Below, piece after piece: positions 25,940 to 33,770 of a stretch of 48,444 nucleotides of DNA; position 1 is the stretch's first letter; the number at the start of each line of letters is the position of its first letter. Source of the DNA: Deltaproteobacteria bacterium (GTDB lineage Bacteria; Desulfobacterota; Syntrophia; Syntrophales; JAFGHS01); the NCBI GenBank assembly GCA_016928025.1, contig JAFGLN010000009.1, forward strand, positions 1 to 48,444. The letters run 5' to 3'. A program made the position numbers and the translations under genes. The notes under the pieces were generated by a model. It was given only the letters and a program-made list of their open reading frames with translations, made no database searches and was not told where the DNA came from.

Positions 25940-27013
25940 TTAATAGATCCTTTTTTGTTTTAGTGAATAAACATAAACCAGTATTTCCGCGATGGCCTTA
26001 TACAAGGTTTCCGGTATGGCATGTTCCACTTCTACCATTCTATACAATACCTGTGCCACTGCCTTGTTTTCGACGATGGGAACATCATGTTTTTTAGCAA
26101 TCTCTTTGATTTTTTCCGCTAAGAAATCAGCGCCTTTGGCGACTACAACAGGGGCATTCATTTTTTCCGGGACATAACTGACGGCAACGGCCAGATGCGT
26201 CGGGTTTGTAATAACAACATCGGCTTTGGGTACCTGGGCCATCATCCGCTTCCTGGCGATATCCCGCTGGAGTCTTCGGATACGGCCCTTTACCAAAGGA
26301 TCGCCTTCGGTTTGCTTGTTTTCCTCTTTGACTTCCTGCTTGGACATCTTCAGATTTTTCTCCAATTCCCATTTCTGATAGGCGTAATCGAAGATGGCCA
26401 GAATCAGAAGGACCAGGCAGGTTGTGTAAAGAATTTTAAAGCAGACCCGGCTGATGAAGACGACAATATCGGAGACACCATATTGCATGAGGGGTAGGAT
26501 CTGATCTAATTCGTTTCTCATCGTTAAATAGGCGACCAGGCCGACAATCGCCATCTTTAATATGCTTTTTGCCAGTTCGACGAGCGATCGGAGAGAAAAA
26601 AGCCTCTGAAATCCCTTTAGTGGATCGATTTTCGAAAACTTCGGGGTGATGGATTCGGTGGAAAACAAAAAACCCACCTGCAGAATATTCACAATAAAAC
26701 CGGATAGAACCACAACCAGCAGAATGGGGACCAGAATAAGACACGTCTGATAGACAAGATCCAGGACAATGATATGAATATTATCAATGGTAACGGATAG
26801 TTGGCCGGACTTGGCCAAATTTGATCTCATGAGATTACTCATCTGAGAGACCATATAGGGGGCGCCGAAATAGAAATAAATCAGGCAGGCGCCGAGAACG
26901 GCAACAGAGGCCAATTCCCGACTTTTGGCCACCTGACCTTTTTCGCGTGCTTCCTCCCGTCTTTTGGGGGTCGCTTGCTCGGTCTTTTCCTGATCTTTGT
27001 TCTCTTCAGCCAT
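25940..27013 (-). CDS. flhB: Flagellar export switch protein FlhB
   Basis: 357 residues with four membrane segments in the first ~220 residues and a cytoplasmic tail containing the autocleavage motif NPTH (residues 270-273). Self-cleavage there lets FliK switch export from rod/hook to filament substrates. The N-terminus EKTEQATPKRREEAREKGQV is typical. This window also encodes a free copy of the post-cleavage part at 19271-19552. Confidence 0.98.
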   Translation of the reverse strand: MAEENKDQEKTEQATPKRREEAREKGQVAKSRELASVAVLGACLIYFYFGAPYMVSQMSNLMRSNLAKSGQLSVTIDNIHIIVLDLVYQTCLILVPILLVVVLSGFIVNILQVGFLFSTESITPKFSKIDPLKGFQRLFSLRSLVELAKSILKMAIVGLVAYLTMRNELDQILPLMQYGVSDIVVFISRVCFKILYTTCLVLLILAIFDYAYQKWELEKNLKMSKQEVKEENKQTEGDPLVKGRIRRLQRDIARKRMMAQVPKADVVITNPTHLAVAVSYVPEKMNAPVVVAKGADFLAEKIKEIAKKHDVPIVENKAVAQVLYRMVEVEHAIPETLYKAIAEILVYVYSLKQKRIY

Positions 27014-27061
27014 TCTCTAATCCGTCTGTTTTATGACGTCTGCGTTAAAAATTTTACGCTT

Positions 27062-27847
27062 TCATGACATTAATTTCAGTAAGGTATGAACATCAATGGA
27101 TAAATGATTCATGACCGCTTGCAACGTGGCGACGAAAATCGGCGCCGTCAAACCGAAAAATATAAGACCCACGGCAATTTGGAGAGGAAAGCCCACGATA
27201 AAGATGTTGATCTGCGGAACCGTTCTGGCAATAATGCCCAGTGCCGTATTGGTGAAAAATAAAACGGCGATAACCGGTGCGCCGATCTTGACGGCGGTAA
27301 TAAACAGGTTTCCTGAAAATTGTATCAAGGCCTTCATTAAAGGGCCGGAAAAATGATAGCCCAATGGGGTGACTATTTGGTAACTATCGGTAATAGCGGC
27401 TAAAAAGATATGATGGCCGTCAACGGCCAGATACACCAGTAAGGCGATGAGGTATTGAAATTCCGCAATAATGGATACCTGGGTGCTCGAGACGGGATCG
27501 ATGATGTTGGCCATGTAAAATCCCATCTTAATGCCGATCATTTCCCCGGCAAATTGAACCCCCGCAAAGATCATTCTCACAGCAAATCCAATCGTAATGC
27601 CGATCATGATTTCACCGATCATGGCGGTAAATATGGCGAAGGTCTGTGCTTCTTGCAACAGACTCGGCATATCGGCACGGACGAAGGGAAAAACCGTCAG
27701 GGTGATGATAATGGCCAGCCCGCCCTTTACTCGGGCTGGGACGGTCCTTTCACCGAATGCCGGAATGACGAAAAGAACGGCGCTTACCCTGAGGAAAACC
27801 AGCATCAACATCAGGATTTGTTCGGAATCAGGGATCGGTGGCCCCAT
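27062..27847 (-). CDS. fliR: Flagellar export apparatus protein FliR
   Basis: 261-residue integral membrane protein with about six hydrophobic segments, including the motifs GERTVPARVKGGLAIIITL and IGFAVRMIFAGVQFAGEMIG. It forms the export gate core with FliP and FliQ. The order fliP-fliQ-fliR-flhB is standard. It lies eight bases after fliQ. Confidence 0.96.
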   Translation of the reverse strand: MGPPIPDSEQILMLMLVFLRVSAVLFVIPAFGERTVPARVKGGLAIIITLTVFPFVRADMPSLLQEAQTFAIFTAMIGEIMIGITIGFAVRMIFAGVQFAGEMIGIKMGFYMANIIDPVSSTQVSIIAEFQYLIALLVYLAVDGHHIFLAAITDSYQIVTPLGYHFSGPLMKALIQFSGNLFITAVKIGAPVIAVLFFTNTALGIIARTVPQINIFIVGFPLQIAVGLIFFGLTAPIFVATLQAVMNHLSIDVHTLLKLMS

Positions 27848-27855
27848 CGTTGCCT

Positions 27856-28125
27856 CTATCTGATATAATTAGGGATATTGGAAAACAGGTTGTGCGTAAA
27901 CGATACGAGAAGATTCAGCATCCAGGGAAGCGCGGCGACCAGGGCCACGAGGCAGGCGACAATTTTAGGGACGAATACCAGGGTCATCTCCTGTACCTGC
28001 GTAACCGCTTGAAACAAACTGATCAGTACCCCGACGACGAGGCCGACGAGGAGCACGGGCGCCGCCAAAAACAGGGTGACCTTGATGGTTTCCGCCATAA
28101 TGCCCACAACAAAATCCAAACTCAT
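27856..28125 (-). CDS. fliQ: Flagellar export apparatus protein FliQ
   Basis: 89 residues with two membrane helices, and between them the signature VGVLISLFQAVTQVQEMTLV. This small gate subunit packs with FliP and FliR. GAGAGGAGG precedes the start. Confidence 0.97.
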   Translation of the reverse strand: MSLDFVVGIMAETIKVTLFLAAPVLLVGLVVGVLISLFQAVTQVQEMTLVFVPKIVACLVALVAALPWMLNLLVSFTHNLFSNIPNYIR

Positions 28126-28143
28126 GGTTGACCTCCTCTCTTG

Positions 28144-28899
28144 TTATCCAAAACTCTGAACCAGGGACCCGACAATCAAATACCAGCCGTCTACGAGGAC
28201 AAAAAGCAGCAGCTTAAACGGCAGACTGATCATAATGGGCGGCAGCATCATCATACCCATGGACAGCAGAATGCTGGCAATGACAATATCGATGATAAAA
28301 AAAGGCAGATAGATTAAAAACCCGATTTGGAACGCCGTTTTCAGTTCACTGATAACGAAGGCGGGAATCAGAACGGTCAGCGATATGTCGTCCGGATTTT
28401 CGGGCCTTTTTTCCTTTGATATTTTGACAAACAAAGCGAGATCCTTTTCACGGGTCTGCTTGAGCATAAAACTCTTGATTGGCTCGGAAGCAAACGCCAA
28501 TGCCTCTTCTCCCGTGATTCTGTCTTCGTAATAAGGTTTCAGGGCGTTGTTGTTGACCTGCATCCATACCGGTGTCATGATGAAAAAGCTGAGAAACAAA
28601 GCCAGGCCGATAATAATCTGATTGGGGGGCATCTGTTGGGTGCCCAGGGCATGTCTAATCAGGGAAAGGACGACGACGATGCGGGTGAAAGACGTCAGCA
28701 TCATGAGAATGGCCGGGGCGAGAGACAGGACGGTAATAATCAGCAGCAATTGAACCACGGTGGATGCCTTGCTTTGATCGGCGTTGCCGCCGATGTTTAA
28801 GCTGACATTGGGAAGAGGAAGCGGCTCCGCCCATGCGCAAACGGCAGGTAAAAGCATCATGATGATCGCGATGAGAAGGATGAAGCGTTTGGTTGACAT
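28144..28899 (-). CDS. fliP: Flagellar export apparatus protein FliP
   Basis: 251-residue precursor with a cleavable signal peptide (to about AWA, residue 24), as in other FliP proteins. Family motifs are [34 protein letters not shown] and [20 protein letters not shown]. Five to six copies form the export channel with FliQ and FliR. Three bases separate it from fliO. Confidence 0.97.
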   Translation of the reverse strand: MSTKRFILLIAIIMMLLPAVCAWAEPLPLPNVSLNIGGNADQSKASTVVQLLLIITVLSLAPAILMMLTSFTRIVVVLSLIRHALGTQQMPPNQIIIGLALFLSFFIMTPVWMQVNNNALKPYYEDRITGEEALAFASEPIKSFMLKQTREKDLALFVKISKEKRPENPDDISLTVLIPAFVISELKTAFQIGFLIYLPFFIIDIVIASILLSMGMMMLPPIMISLPFKLLLFVLVDGWYLIVGSLVQSFG

Positions 28900-28902
28900 G
28901 AA

Positions 28903-29292
28903 TTAGCGGTCCTTTCGCGTTCCGGCGATATTGCGAAACATTGATTTGAAAGGCGTTATATTATCGGATTGAGGCGTGAGCGGCTCTGTCGATCTGATTT
29001 TTGTTAGTTTATCCAAGGCTGCCGGATCATCGATGGTCGTCAGCATGGACAACTGTTGACCGGAAAAGCTGACCACCATGAGTTTGCCCAGAACTTCGAT
29101 CAGCATAATACTGTTTTTGGGGCCTAAATGACGGGTTGATATGATATTGATCAGTCCGGTTCCCTGAATGATCGAAGGAGACTGATAGACATATTTCTTC
29201 CAGAGGTACATGGCCCCGATCATCAATCCGATAACAACGGCCAGGGAAGCCAGCATCTTGAAAAATGACCAGAAAAAACTAATGGAATCCAT
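28903..29292 (-). CDS. fliO: FliO, assembly factor for the FliP ring
   Basis: 129 residues with one N-terminal membrane helix (MLASLAVVIGLMIGAMYLW) and a short cytoplasmic domain with STRHLGPKNSIMLIEVLGK, the recognisable FliO beta motif. It helps assemble the FliP complex. Position between fliN and fliP supports the call. Confidence 0.9.
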   Translation of the reverse strand: MDSISFFWSFFKMLASLAVVIGLMIGAMYLWKKYVYQSPSIIQGTGLINIISTRHLGPKNSIMLIEVLGKLMVVSFSGQQLSMLTTIDDPAALDKLTKIRSTEPLTPQSDNITPFKSMFRNIAGTRKDR

Positions 29293-29309
29293 AGTCGGCC
29301 GTTCGCTTT

Positions 29310-29789
29310 CTATCTGAGTTTGTTGATCCGTTCGGCGGGAGAAATGATGTCCGTCAGACGGACGCCGAACTTTTCGTTCACCACAACGACCTCGCCACGG
29401 GCAATCAGGCGTTGATTGATAAAAATATCCATGGGCTCGCCGGCCAGCTTGGTCAATTCGATAACGGACCCCTGTCCTAATTGAAGAAGCTCGCTGATCA
29501 ACATCCTGTTGCGGCCCAGCTCAACGGTAAGAGACAGAGGAATATCCAGAATGAAATCCAGATTCAAATTGGATTTGACGGGCGCCCCCTTGTGGATTTC
29601 TTCAAATGAAGCCGGACTGACTTCCACGGTCGGTTTCACATCCTTTTGGGACAACTCCATTTCGGTTTGGACATCGTCCCAGTTCAGTTCTTTTTCGTCA
29701 TCTGAAAGACTACTTTCGGAAACATCCGCTTCCGTTCCTTCAGACAGATCGATATCTTTCAACATGGCGTCAATTTCACTCTGTTCCAT
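29310..29789 (-). CDS. fliN: C-ring switch protein FliN, with an EIDAML N-terminal peptide
   Basis: 159 residues. The C-terminal ~75 residues are the SpoA/FliN domain (ILDIPLSLTVELGRNRMLIS, then FINQRLIARGEVVVVNEKFG). The first ~75 residues are an acidic, low-complexity linker that starts MEQSEIDAMLKDI, much like the CheY-binding peptide of FliM (EEIDALL). Enteric FliN lacks this; FliY of Firmicutes has it. It overlaps the fliM end by 14 bases. FliN forms the base of the C-ring and binds FliH. Confidence 0.95.
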   Translation of the reverse strand: MEQSEIDAMLKDIDLSEGTEADVSESSLSDDEKELNWDDVQTEMELSQKDVKPTVEVSPASFEEIHKGAPVKSNLNLDFILDIPLSLTVELGRNRMLISELLQLGQGSVIELTKLAGEPMDIFINQRLIARGEVVVVNEKFGVRLTDIISPAERINKLR

Positions 29790-30777
29790 AGTCGACTACC
29801 TCTTCTTTTTCGATGGTATTGCAAATTTGAATGGCTTGATTGCCTTTATAAATGACCGGATTACCCTGAAATTTCAAAACCCCTTCCACAAAAACGTTGA
29901 CCGGTTCCGTCGCGTATTGGTCGAGGGTGATAACGTCTCCCTTTTTTAAATTAATGACTTCGCCGGCATGGATTTCCGCGCCGCCCAATTTTGCGGTCAG
30001 ATCAATTTTTGATGAATGAAGTTCGGCCTTAAAACGGTTGATCCAGGTTTTATCGGCTTCCATCTGTTCGCTTTGATAGCCGGCCTGCAGACGTTCACGC
30101 AGCGGTTCCAGGGTGGAATAGGGGATGACGAAAGAAATGATACCGGACGAATATTCCACCTCGATTTCAAAATTTGAGACGACGACGACATCCGTCGGTG
30201 TGACCAATTGGACGAATTGCGGGTTGATCTCGGATCGTGAATAGGTAATGTTGAAATTAATGAGAGACTGCCATGCTTTTTCAATATCTCCCAGGGCCGC
30301 CAGGACGACTTTCTTGATGATGTTGGTTTCGATGGCGGTAAATTCCCGCCCCTCGATTTTATAAGTGTTCTGGCCGGTGCCTCCGAAAATAATATCGACA
30401 AGCATAAAAATGATCTTGGATTCAACGATGATAAGACCGCTGCCCCGGAGCGGGTCGAGTTTGAAAATATGCATGCTGGTCGGGACGGGGATGGTTCTGA
30501 GAAATTCCCCGAATTTAATCATATCCGTTGAGACGGCGCTGACACTGGTGACTTTTCGAAGCAATGCCGACAAGGTGGTTCTAAACATGCGGGCGAATTT
30601 TTCGTTGGTCATTTCCATCGTCGGCATGCGCCCCCGGATGATCCGGTCCTGACTGGTCAGGTCATAGGGCACAATGTCCGACGGATCATGAAAATCGGGC
30701 AATTCCGTTTCAATGTCACCGCCTGAAATACCCCTCAAGAGGGCATCAATTTCTTCCTGTGATAATATATTGGCCAT
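29776..30777 (-). CDS. fliM: C-ring switch protein FliM
   Basis: 333 residues. N-terminal CheY-binding motif LSQEEIDALL (residues 5-14), middle CheC-like domain (with LDPLRGSGLIIVESKIIFML), and a C-terminal SpoA domain (AKLGGAEIHAGEVINLKKGD). FliM links FliG to FliN and carries the rotation-switch signal. It lies ten bases after fliL and overlaps fliN. Confidence 0.97.
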   Translation of the reverse strand: MANILSQEEIDALLRGISGGDIETELPDFHDPSDIVPYDLTSQDRIIRGRMPTMEMTNEKFARMFRTTLSALLRKVTSVSAVSTDMIKFGEFLRTIPVPTSMHIFKLDPLRGSGLIIVESKIIFMLVDIIFGGTGQNTYKIEGREFTAIETNIIKKVVLAALGDIEKAWQSLINFNITYSRSEINPQFVQLVTPTDVVVVSNFEIEVEYSSGIISFVIPYSTLEPLRERLQAGYQSEQMEADKTWINRFKAELHSSKIDLTAKLGGAEIHAGEVINLKKGDVITLDQYATEPVNVFVEGVLKFQGNPVIYKGNQAIQICNTIEKEEVVDYGTE

Positions 30778-30787
30778 GATGTTTTCC

Positions 30788-31282
30788 CTATTGCATCACG
30801 AAATCAGTAAAGTAGACTTTGGTGATTTTGCCCTTGCTCAGCGCATTGTTCACCCTTCCGGCAATATCTTCCCGTAATCGCTGTTTCGCCGACAGATCGA
30901 TGAGATCCTTATAGGGTTTGGATGTCAAAAGATCGATGATACTGTCCCGGAGCCGGGGTTTAAGCTGGTCAAGCTCGGCGATGACGCCGGCGTCGGAAAC
31001 TTCCAGTTGAATAACCACTTTTAAGTATCTTTCTTCTTCTGTATCGGAGATATTGACGATAAAAGTGTCCATCGGCCAGACCTGTAAGGTGACCGGTTTT
31101 TGGACCTTGGCCACCGGCTCGTTCGATGCCGATTTAGACAAGAAATACCATCCGCCTCCGCCCATGGCCAGTATGACAACCCCGGCAAGCGCCAAAAGGA
31201 TGATCAATTTCCCCTTCGATTTCTTGGAAGGGACTTCCTGGACTTCTTGTTCTTCCATTTCTTCATTTCTATCTCTTGCCAT
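30788..31282 (-). CDS. fliL: Flagellar basal body-associated protein FliL
   Basis: 164-residue single-pass inner membrane protein: cytoplasmic acidic N-terminus, membrane helix near residues 26-48 (LIILLALAGVVILAMGGGGW), then a periplasmic domain of the SPFH-like FliL fold (EERYLKVVIQLEVSDAG, then RLRDSIIDLLTSKPYKDL). FliL rings surround stators and raise torque. It lies just after two motB-like genes and before fliM, consistent with stator work. Confidence 0.95.
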   Translation of the reverse strand: MARDRNEEMEEQEVQEVPSKKSKGKLIILLALAGVVILAMGGGGWYFLSKSASNEPVAKVQKPVTLQVWPMDTFIVNISDTEEERYLKVVIQLEVSDAGVIAELDQLKPRLRDSIIDLLTSKPYKDLIDLSAKQRLREDIAGRVNNALSKGKITKVYFTDFVMQ

Positions 31283-31289
31283 ACCATCC

Positions 31290-31895
31290 TCACTGTAATG
31301 ATATAATAATGTTTACCCGTCTGTTTAACGCACGGCCCTCCGATGTATCGTTCGATGCGATGGATCGCGAATCGGCATAGCCGGCTGCCGAGAGTTTGGC
31401 CGGATCGATACCGCACTCATCAGCCAGAAATTTAACGACATTGACCGCCCTTTGGGTGGAAAGTTCCCAGTTTGACGAAAAAGGTCCGCGGGCGATGGGA
31501 ACATTGTCCGTGTGTCCTTCAACTTTTATGGTGCCGCCTGTAGCCTTGAGCTTATCGCCCAGAGTTTTTAAGGCATCTTTATGAATAATATCCGCGGATC
31601 CCGACCCATAAAGCAGGGAGTCCGGCAGAACCACGTAAATGTTTTTGCCGGAGGCTTGCGCCTTGATCCCGCCGACGGCATTGATGGACTGCAGCAGTTC
31701 CACCTGTTGATCATCCGTTTTCTTCGTGCCGAAGGCCTCCACCGCCGCCAATGACGCCTCCCGAATCCTGTCCATGTTAATATTGGACATGGACGCCAGC
31801 AGGATAAAGAACGTCAGCAGGATCGTCAGCAGATCGATAAAGCTCATCTGCCAGGTCCTCGGCCTCATTTCTTTTGTCCTGTCCGTTTTTTTCAT
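31290..31895 (-). CDS. motB: Stator protein MotB
   Basis: 201 residues. The N-terminal membrane helix carries the full stator signature W-x5-D-x2-T with Asp21 (WQMSFIDLLTILLTFFILL), the proton- or sodium-binding residue. A linker and a C-terminal OmpA-like peptidoglycan-binding domain follow (VEGHTDNVPIARGPFSSNWE, then STQRAVNVVKFLADECGI). It overlaps the upstream MotB-like gene by four bases. It is the ion-conducting partner of the MotA at 32514-33317. Confidence 0.95.
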   Translation of the reverse strand: MKKTDRTKEMRPRTWQMSFIDLLTILLTFFILLASMSNINMDRIREASLAAVEAFGTKKTDDQQVELLQSINAVGGIKAQASGKNIYVVLPDSLLYGSGSADIIHKDALKTLGDKLKATGGTIKVEGHTDNVPIARGPFSSNWELSTQRAVNVVKFLADECGIDPAKLSAAGYADSRSIASNDTSEGRALNRRVNIIISLQ

Positions 31896-32524
31896 TTTAC
31901 CGGCCTGAAAAAAATTTCAATCCGCCTGTTTTTTTGCCTTCCTTCAGGCGTTTTATTGTCGGCGATGGGATGATATTCGCCATAGCCGACGGCTATCAGC
32001 CTGCTTGACGGGATGCGCCCTTTGTTTTTTAAATATCTCAATATGTTGACAGCCCGCATCGTTGATAATTCCCAGTTCGAAGGGAACTTGTCCGTTTTGA
32101 TGGGCCGGTCGTCCGTATGACCCGCGATCCGGATTTCCAGATGATTCTTCTTGGCGATGGTCGTAATGCCGTCCAAAATACCCAACATGTTCGGATTCAA
32201 AGAATCGTCGCCTGATTTGAACAGAACAGGCGCCGCAACAACGGCTTTGAAGCCTTCGGAGGTCCGGACAATCGGCGTATCATTTTTCAAACCCAGGTCT
32301 CCCAGAACTTTTTCCATTGATTTCATCGCCTGATTCATATCGTGTGCGGGAGGGGCGGTCGCTTTTTGTTTGGCCTCGATATTTTTTTTTTCGAGAAATC
32401 GTTCCCGGTCGATGGAGGAGTGGGCGATCAGCATCACAAAAAAAACGACCAGCAGAAGCAGGAGGGAGCAGTAGATGGTTTGCCACTGTAGGACCGCCTC
32501 CCCTTCTACATGTCTAAGCCGCAT
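31892..32524 (-). CDS. MotB-like OmpA-domain protein lacking the ion-binding Asp
   Basis: 210 residues from the start at 32524 (MRLRHVEGEAVLQWQTIYCS). It overlaps the motA end by 11 bases; the frame is open to 32563. A single membrane helix and a C-terminal OmpA-like domain (IAGHTDDRPIKTDKFPSNWE, then STMRAVNILRYLKNKGRI) follow MotB architecture. Aligned on the Trp and the Phe-Phe pair of the MotB helix, the essential Asp is Ser20 and the conserved Thr is Leu. It probably does not conduct ions itself and may be an accessory or structural stator subunit. It lies directly between motA and the intact motB. Confidence 0.88.
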   Translation of the reverse strand: MRLRHVEGEAVLQWQTIYCSLLLLLVVFFVMLIAHSSIDRERFLEKKNIEAKQKATAPPAHDMNQAMKSMEKVLGDLGLKNDTPIVRTSEGFKAVVAAPVLFKSGDDSLNPNMLGILDGITTIAKKNHLEIRIAGHTDDRPIKTDKFPSNWELSTMRAVNILRYLKNKGRIPSSRLIAVGYGEYHPIADNKTPEGRQKNRRIEIFFRPVK

Positions 32525-33317
32525 AATCACGATAGAATTTCGACCTCCTTTCCCTCGGGGCAATGTACGAATGAAGCTTTTGTTCGAGCACCCGTGGATT
32601 ATCTCCCGACTGGATGGACAATATGCCGTTGATGATCAGCTGTTTTAATAAAATTTCCTGCGAACTTTTGGTTCTGAGCTTCCCGGCGATCGGCAGAAAT
32701 ACCAAATTGGCCAGCAGAACGCCGTAAAAAGTCGTGATCAGCGCCACGGCCATTGCCGGGCCGATGCTGCCGGGATTGTTCATCTGGGTGAGCATTTGAA
32801 CCAGACCGATCAAGGTGCCGATCAGCCCCATGGCCGGCGCGAAATTGCCCATGGTGGTAAAAATCTCCGCACCCAGGCGGTGCCGCTCTCCGATAAAATC
32901 CAGCTCCGTTTCCAGAATTTCGGATACATGGGCGGGATCGATGCCGTCCATTACGAGATTGATGGCCTTGACCAAAAATGGATCTCTTTTCTTGCCGATT
33001 TTTTTCTGGAGCGACATGATTCCCTCTCGGCGCGATAATCGGGACATTTCCACCAGTTCGTTGATGATGTCTCCCGGCTGTTGTTTTTTGCCGGTGAAGA
33101 CATTTCTCGCCACTTTGATGACACCTAAAATATCGGCGATGGGGTAATTGATTAAAACAGCGCCGAATGTGCCGCCGAATACGATCATGGCCGACGGTCC
33201 GTCCAGGAACCAGGCGAGCCCACCGCCGGAGGCCATGGCGATAATCACAAGGCCGAATCCCCCCAGGATTCCGATAATCGTTGCAAAATCCACAAAATCC
33301 TCAATTACAGATGTCAT
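32514..33317 (-). CDS. motA: Stator protein MotA
   Basis: 267 residues, four membrane helices (two at the N-terminus, two around residues 150-205) and the large cytoplasmic loop between them that contacts FliG (NELVEMSRLSRREGIMSLQK). MotA signature GNFAPAMGLIGTLIGLVQML and GPAMAVALITTFYGVLLANL. The length and the loop are PomA/MotA-like. It is first gene of the long motor/export operon, directly behind a sigma54 promoter. Confidence 0.96.
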   Translation of the reverse strand: MTSVIEDFVDFATIIGILGGFGLVIIAMASGGGLAWFLDGPSAMIVFGGTFGAVLINYPIADILGVIKVARNVFTGKKQQPGDIINELVEMSRLSRREGIMSLQKKIGKKRDPFLVKAINLVMDGIDPAHVSEILETELDFIGERHRLGAEIFTTMGNFAPAMGLIGTLIGLVQMLTQMNNPGSIGPAMAVALITTFYGVLLANLVFLPIAGKLRTKSSQEILLKQLIINGILSIQSGDNPRVLEQKLHSYIAPRERRSKFYRDYAA

Positions 33318-33342
33318 TCAATCGTCTTACAGGGAATAAATG

Positions 33343-33358
33343 AGCAAGGAATATACCA
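33343..33358 (-). promoter_or_regulatory. Sigma54 promoter of motA and the motor/export operon
   Basis: The minus strand reads TGGTATATTCCTTGCT: GG and GC present, exact spacing, full TTGCT -12 element. It lies 26 bases before the motA ATG. Confidence 0.8.
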
Positions 33359-33442
33359 GAATGGAAAAAAGGGTTTAAATGCGAAAAATGAAGGAATTCC
33401 GATAAATAGAAGGGTGACAGGCGGAGAAATAATGTCAAAGTA

Positions 33443-33458
33443 TTGACGAAAACGTCAA
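33443..33458 (-). terminator. Small hairpin at the end of the flgE-distal small gene
   Basis: TTGACG-AAAA-CGTCAA, a 6-bp perfect stem that overlaps the stop codon of the gene ending at 33455. The minus strand continues TACTTTGACATTATTT, a poor T-tract. It could end the fliK-flgD-flgE unit before the motA promoter. Confidence 0.35.
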
Positions 33459-33697
33459 ATCCAAATATCAATCAGGGTGCCCGTCGTTTTTTGCGGTTCC
33501 CGCAGGGTCCCATAGTTTGTTTGAGGCCGGTCCGGAGCGGCGGATCCGTTTGACTGCAGTTCGACATAGTCGACCACATCATCGGGGGCGACCGGCGAAG
33601 TCAGAGGGGTGGGGCGCAGAGGTTCCTGGAGGTGCCGCTGCTGATAGACAGCAGGAACAATGTTGCCGCCTTGTGCGGCTGTGGGGTTGATTCCCAT
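33455..33697 (-). CDS. Small protein of unknown function after flgE
   Basis: 80 residues from the start at 33697 (MGINPTAAQGGNIVPAVYQQ), with GGGAGAG just upstream. The frame is open to 33745. It is rich in Pro, Gln and Thr, has no membrane segment, and ends in the aromatic LIDIWI. The position between flgE and motA is where FlbD-type proteins often lie, but the sequence does not resemble FlbD. Coding is supported by the SD, orientation and spacing only. Confidence 0.6.
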   Translation of the reverse strand: MGINPTAAQGGNIVPAVYQQRHLQEPLRPTPLTSPVAPDDVVDYVELQSNGSAAPDRPQTNYGTLREPQKTTGTLIDIWI

Positions 33698-33770
33698 ATC
33701 TCTCCCTGCCGGAAGGTTATATAAGCGGGGCCGGCGACGGATCATCTGTCGACCCCGCTGTTACAAACCC

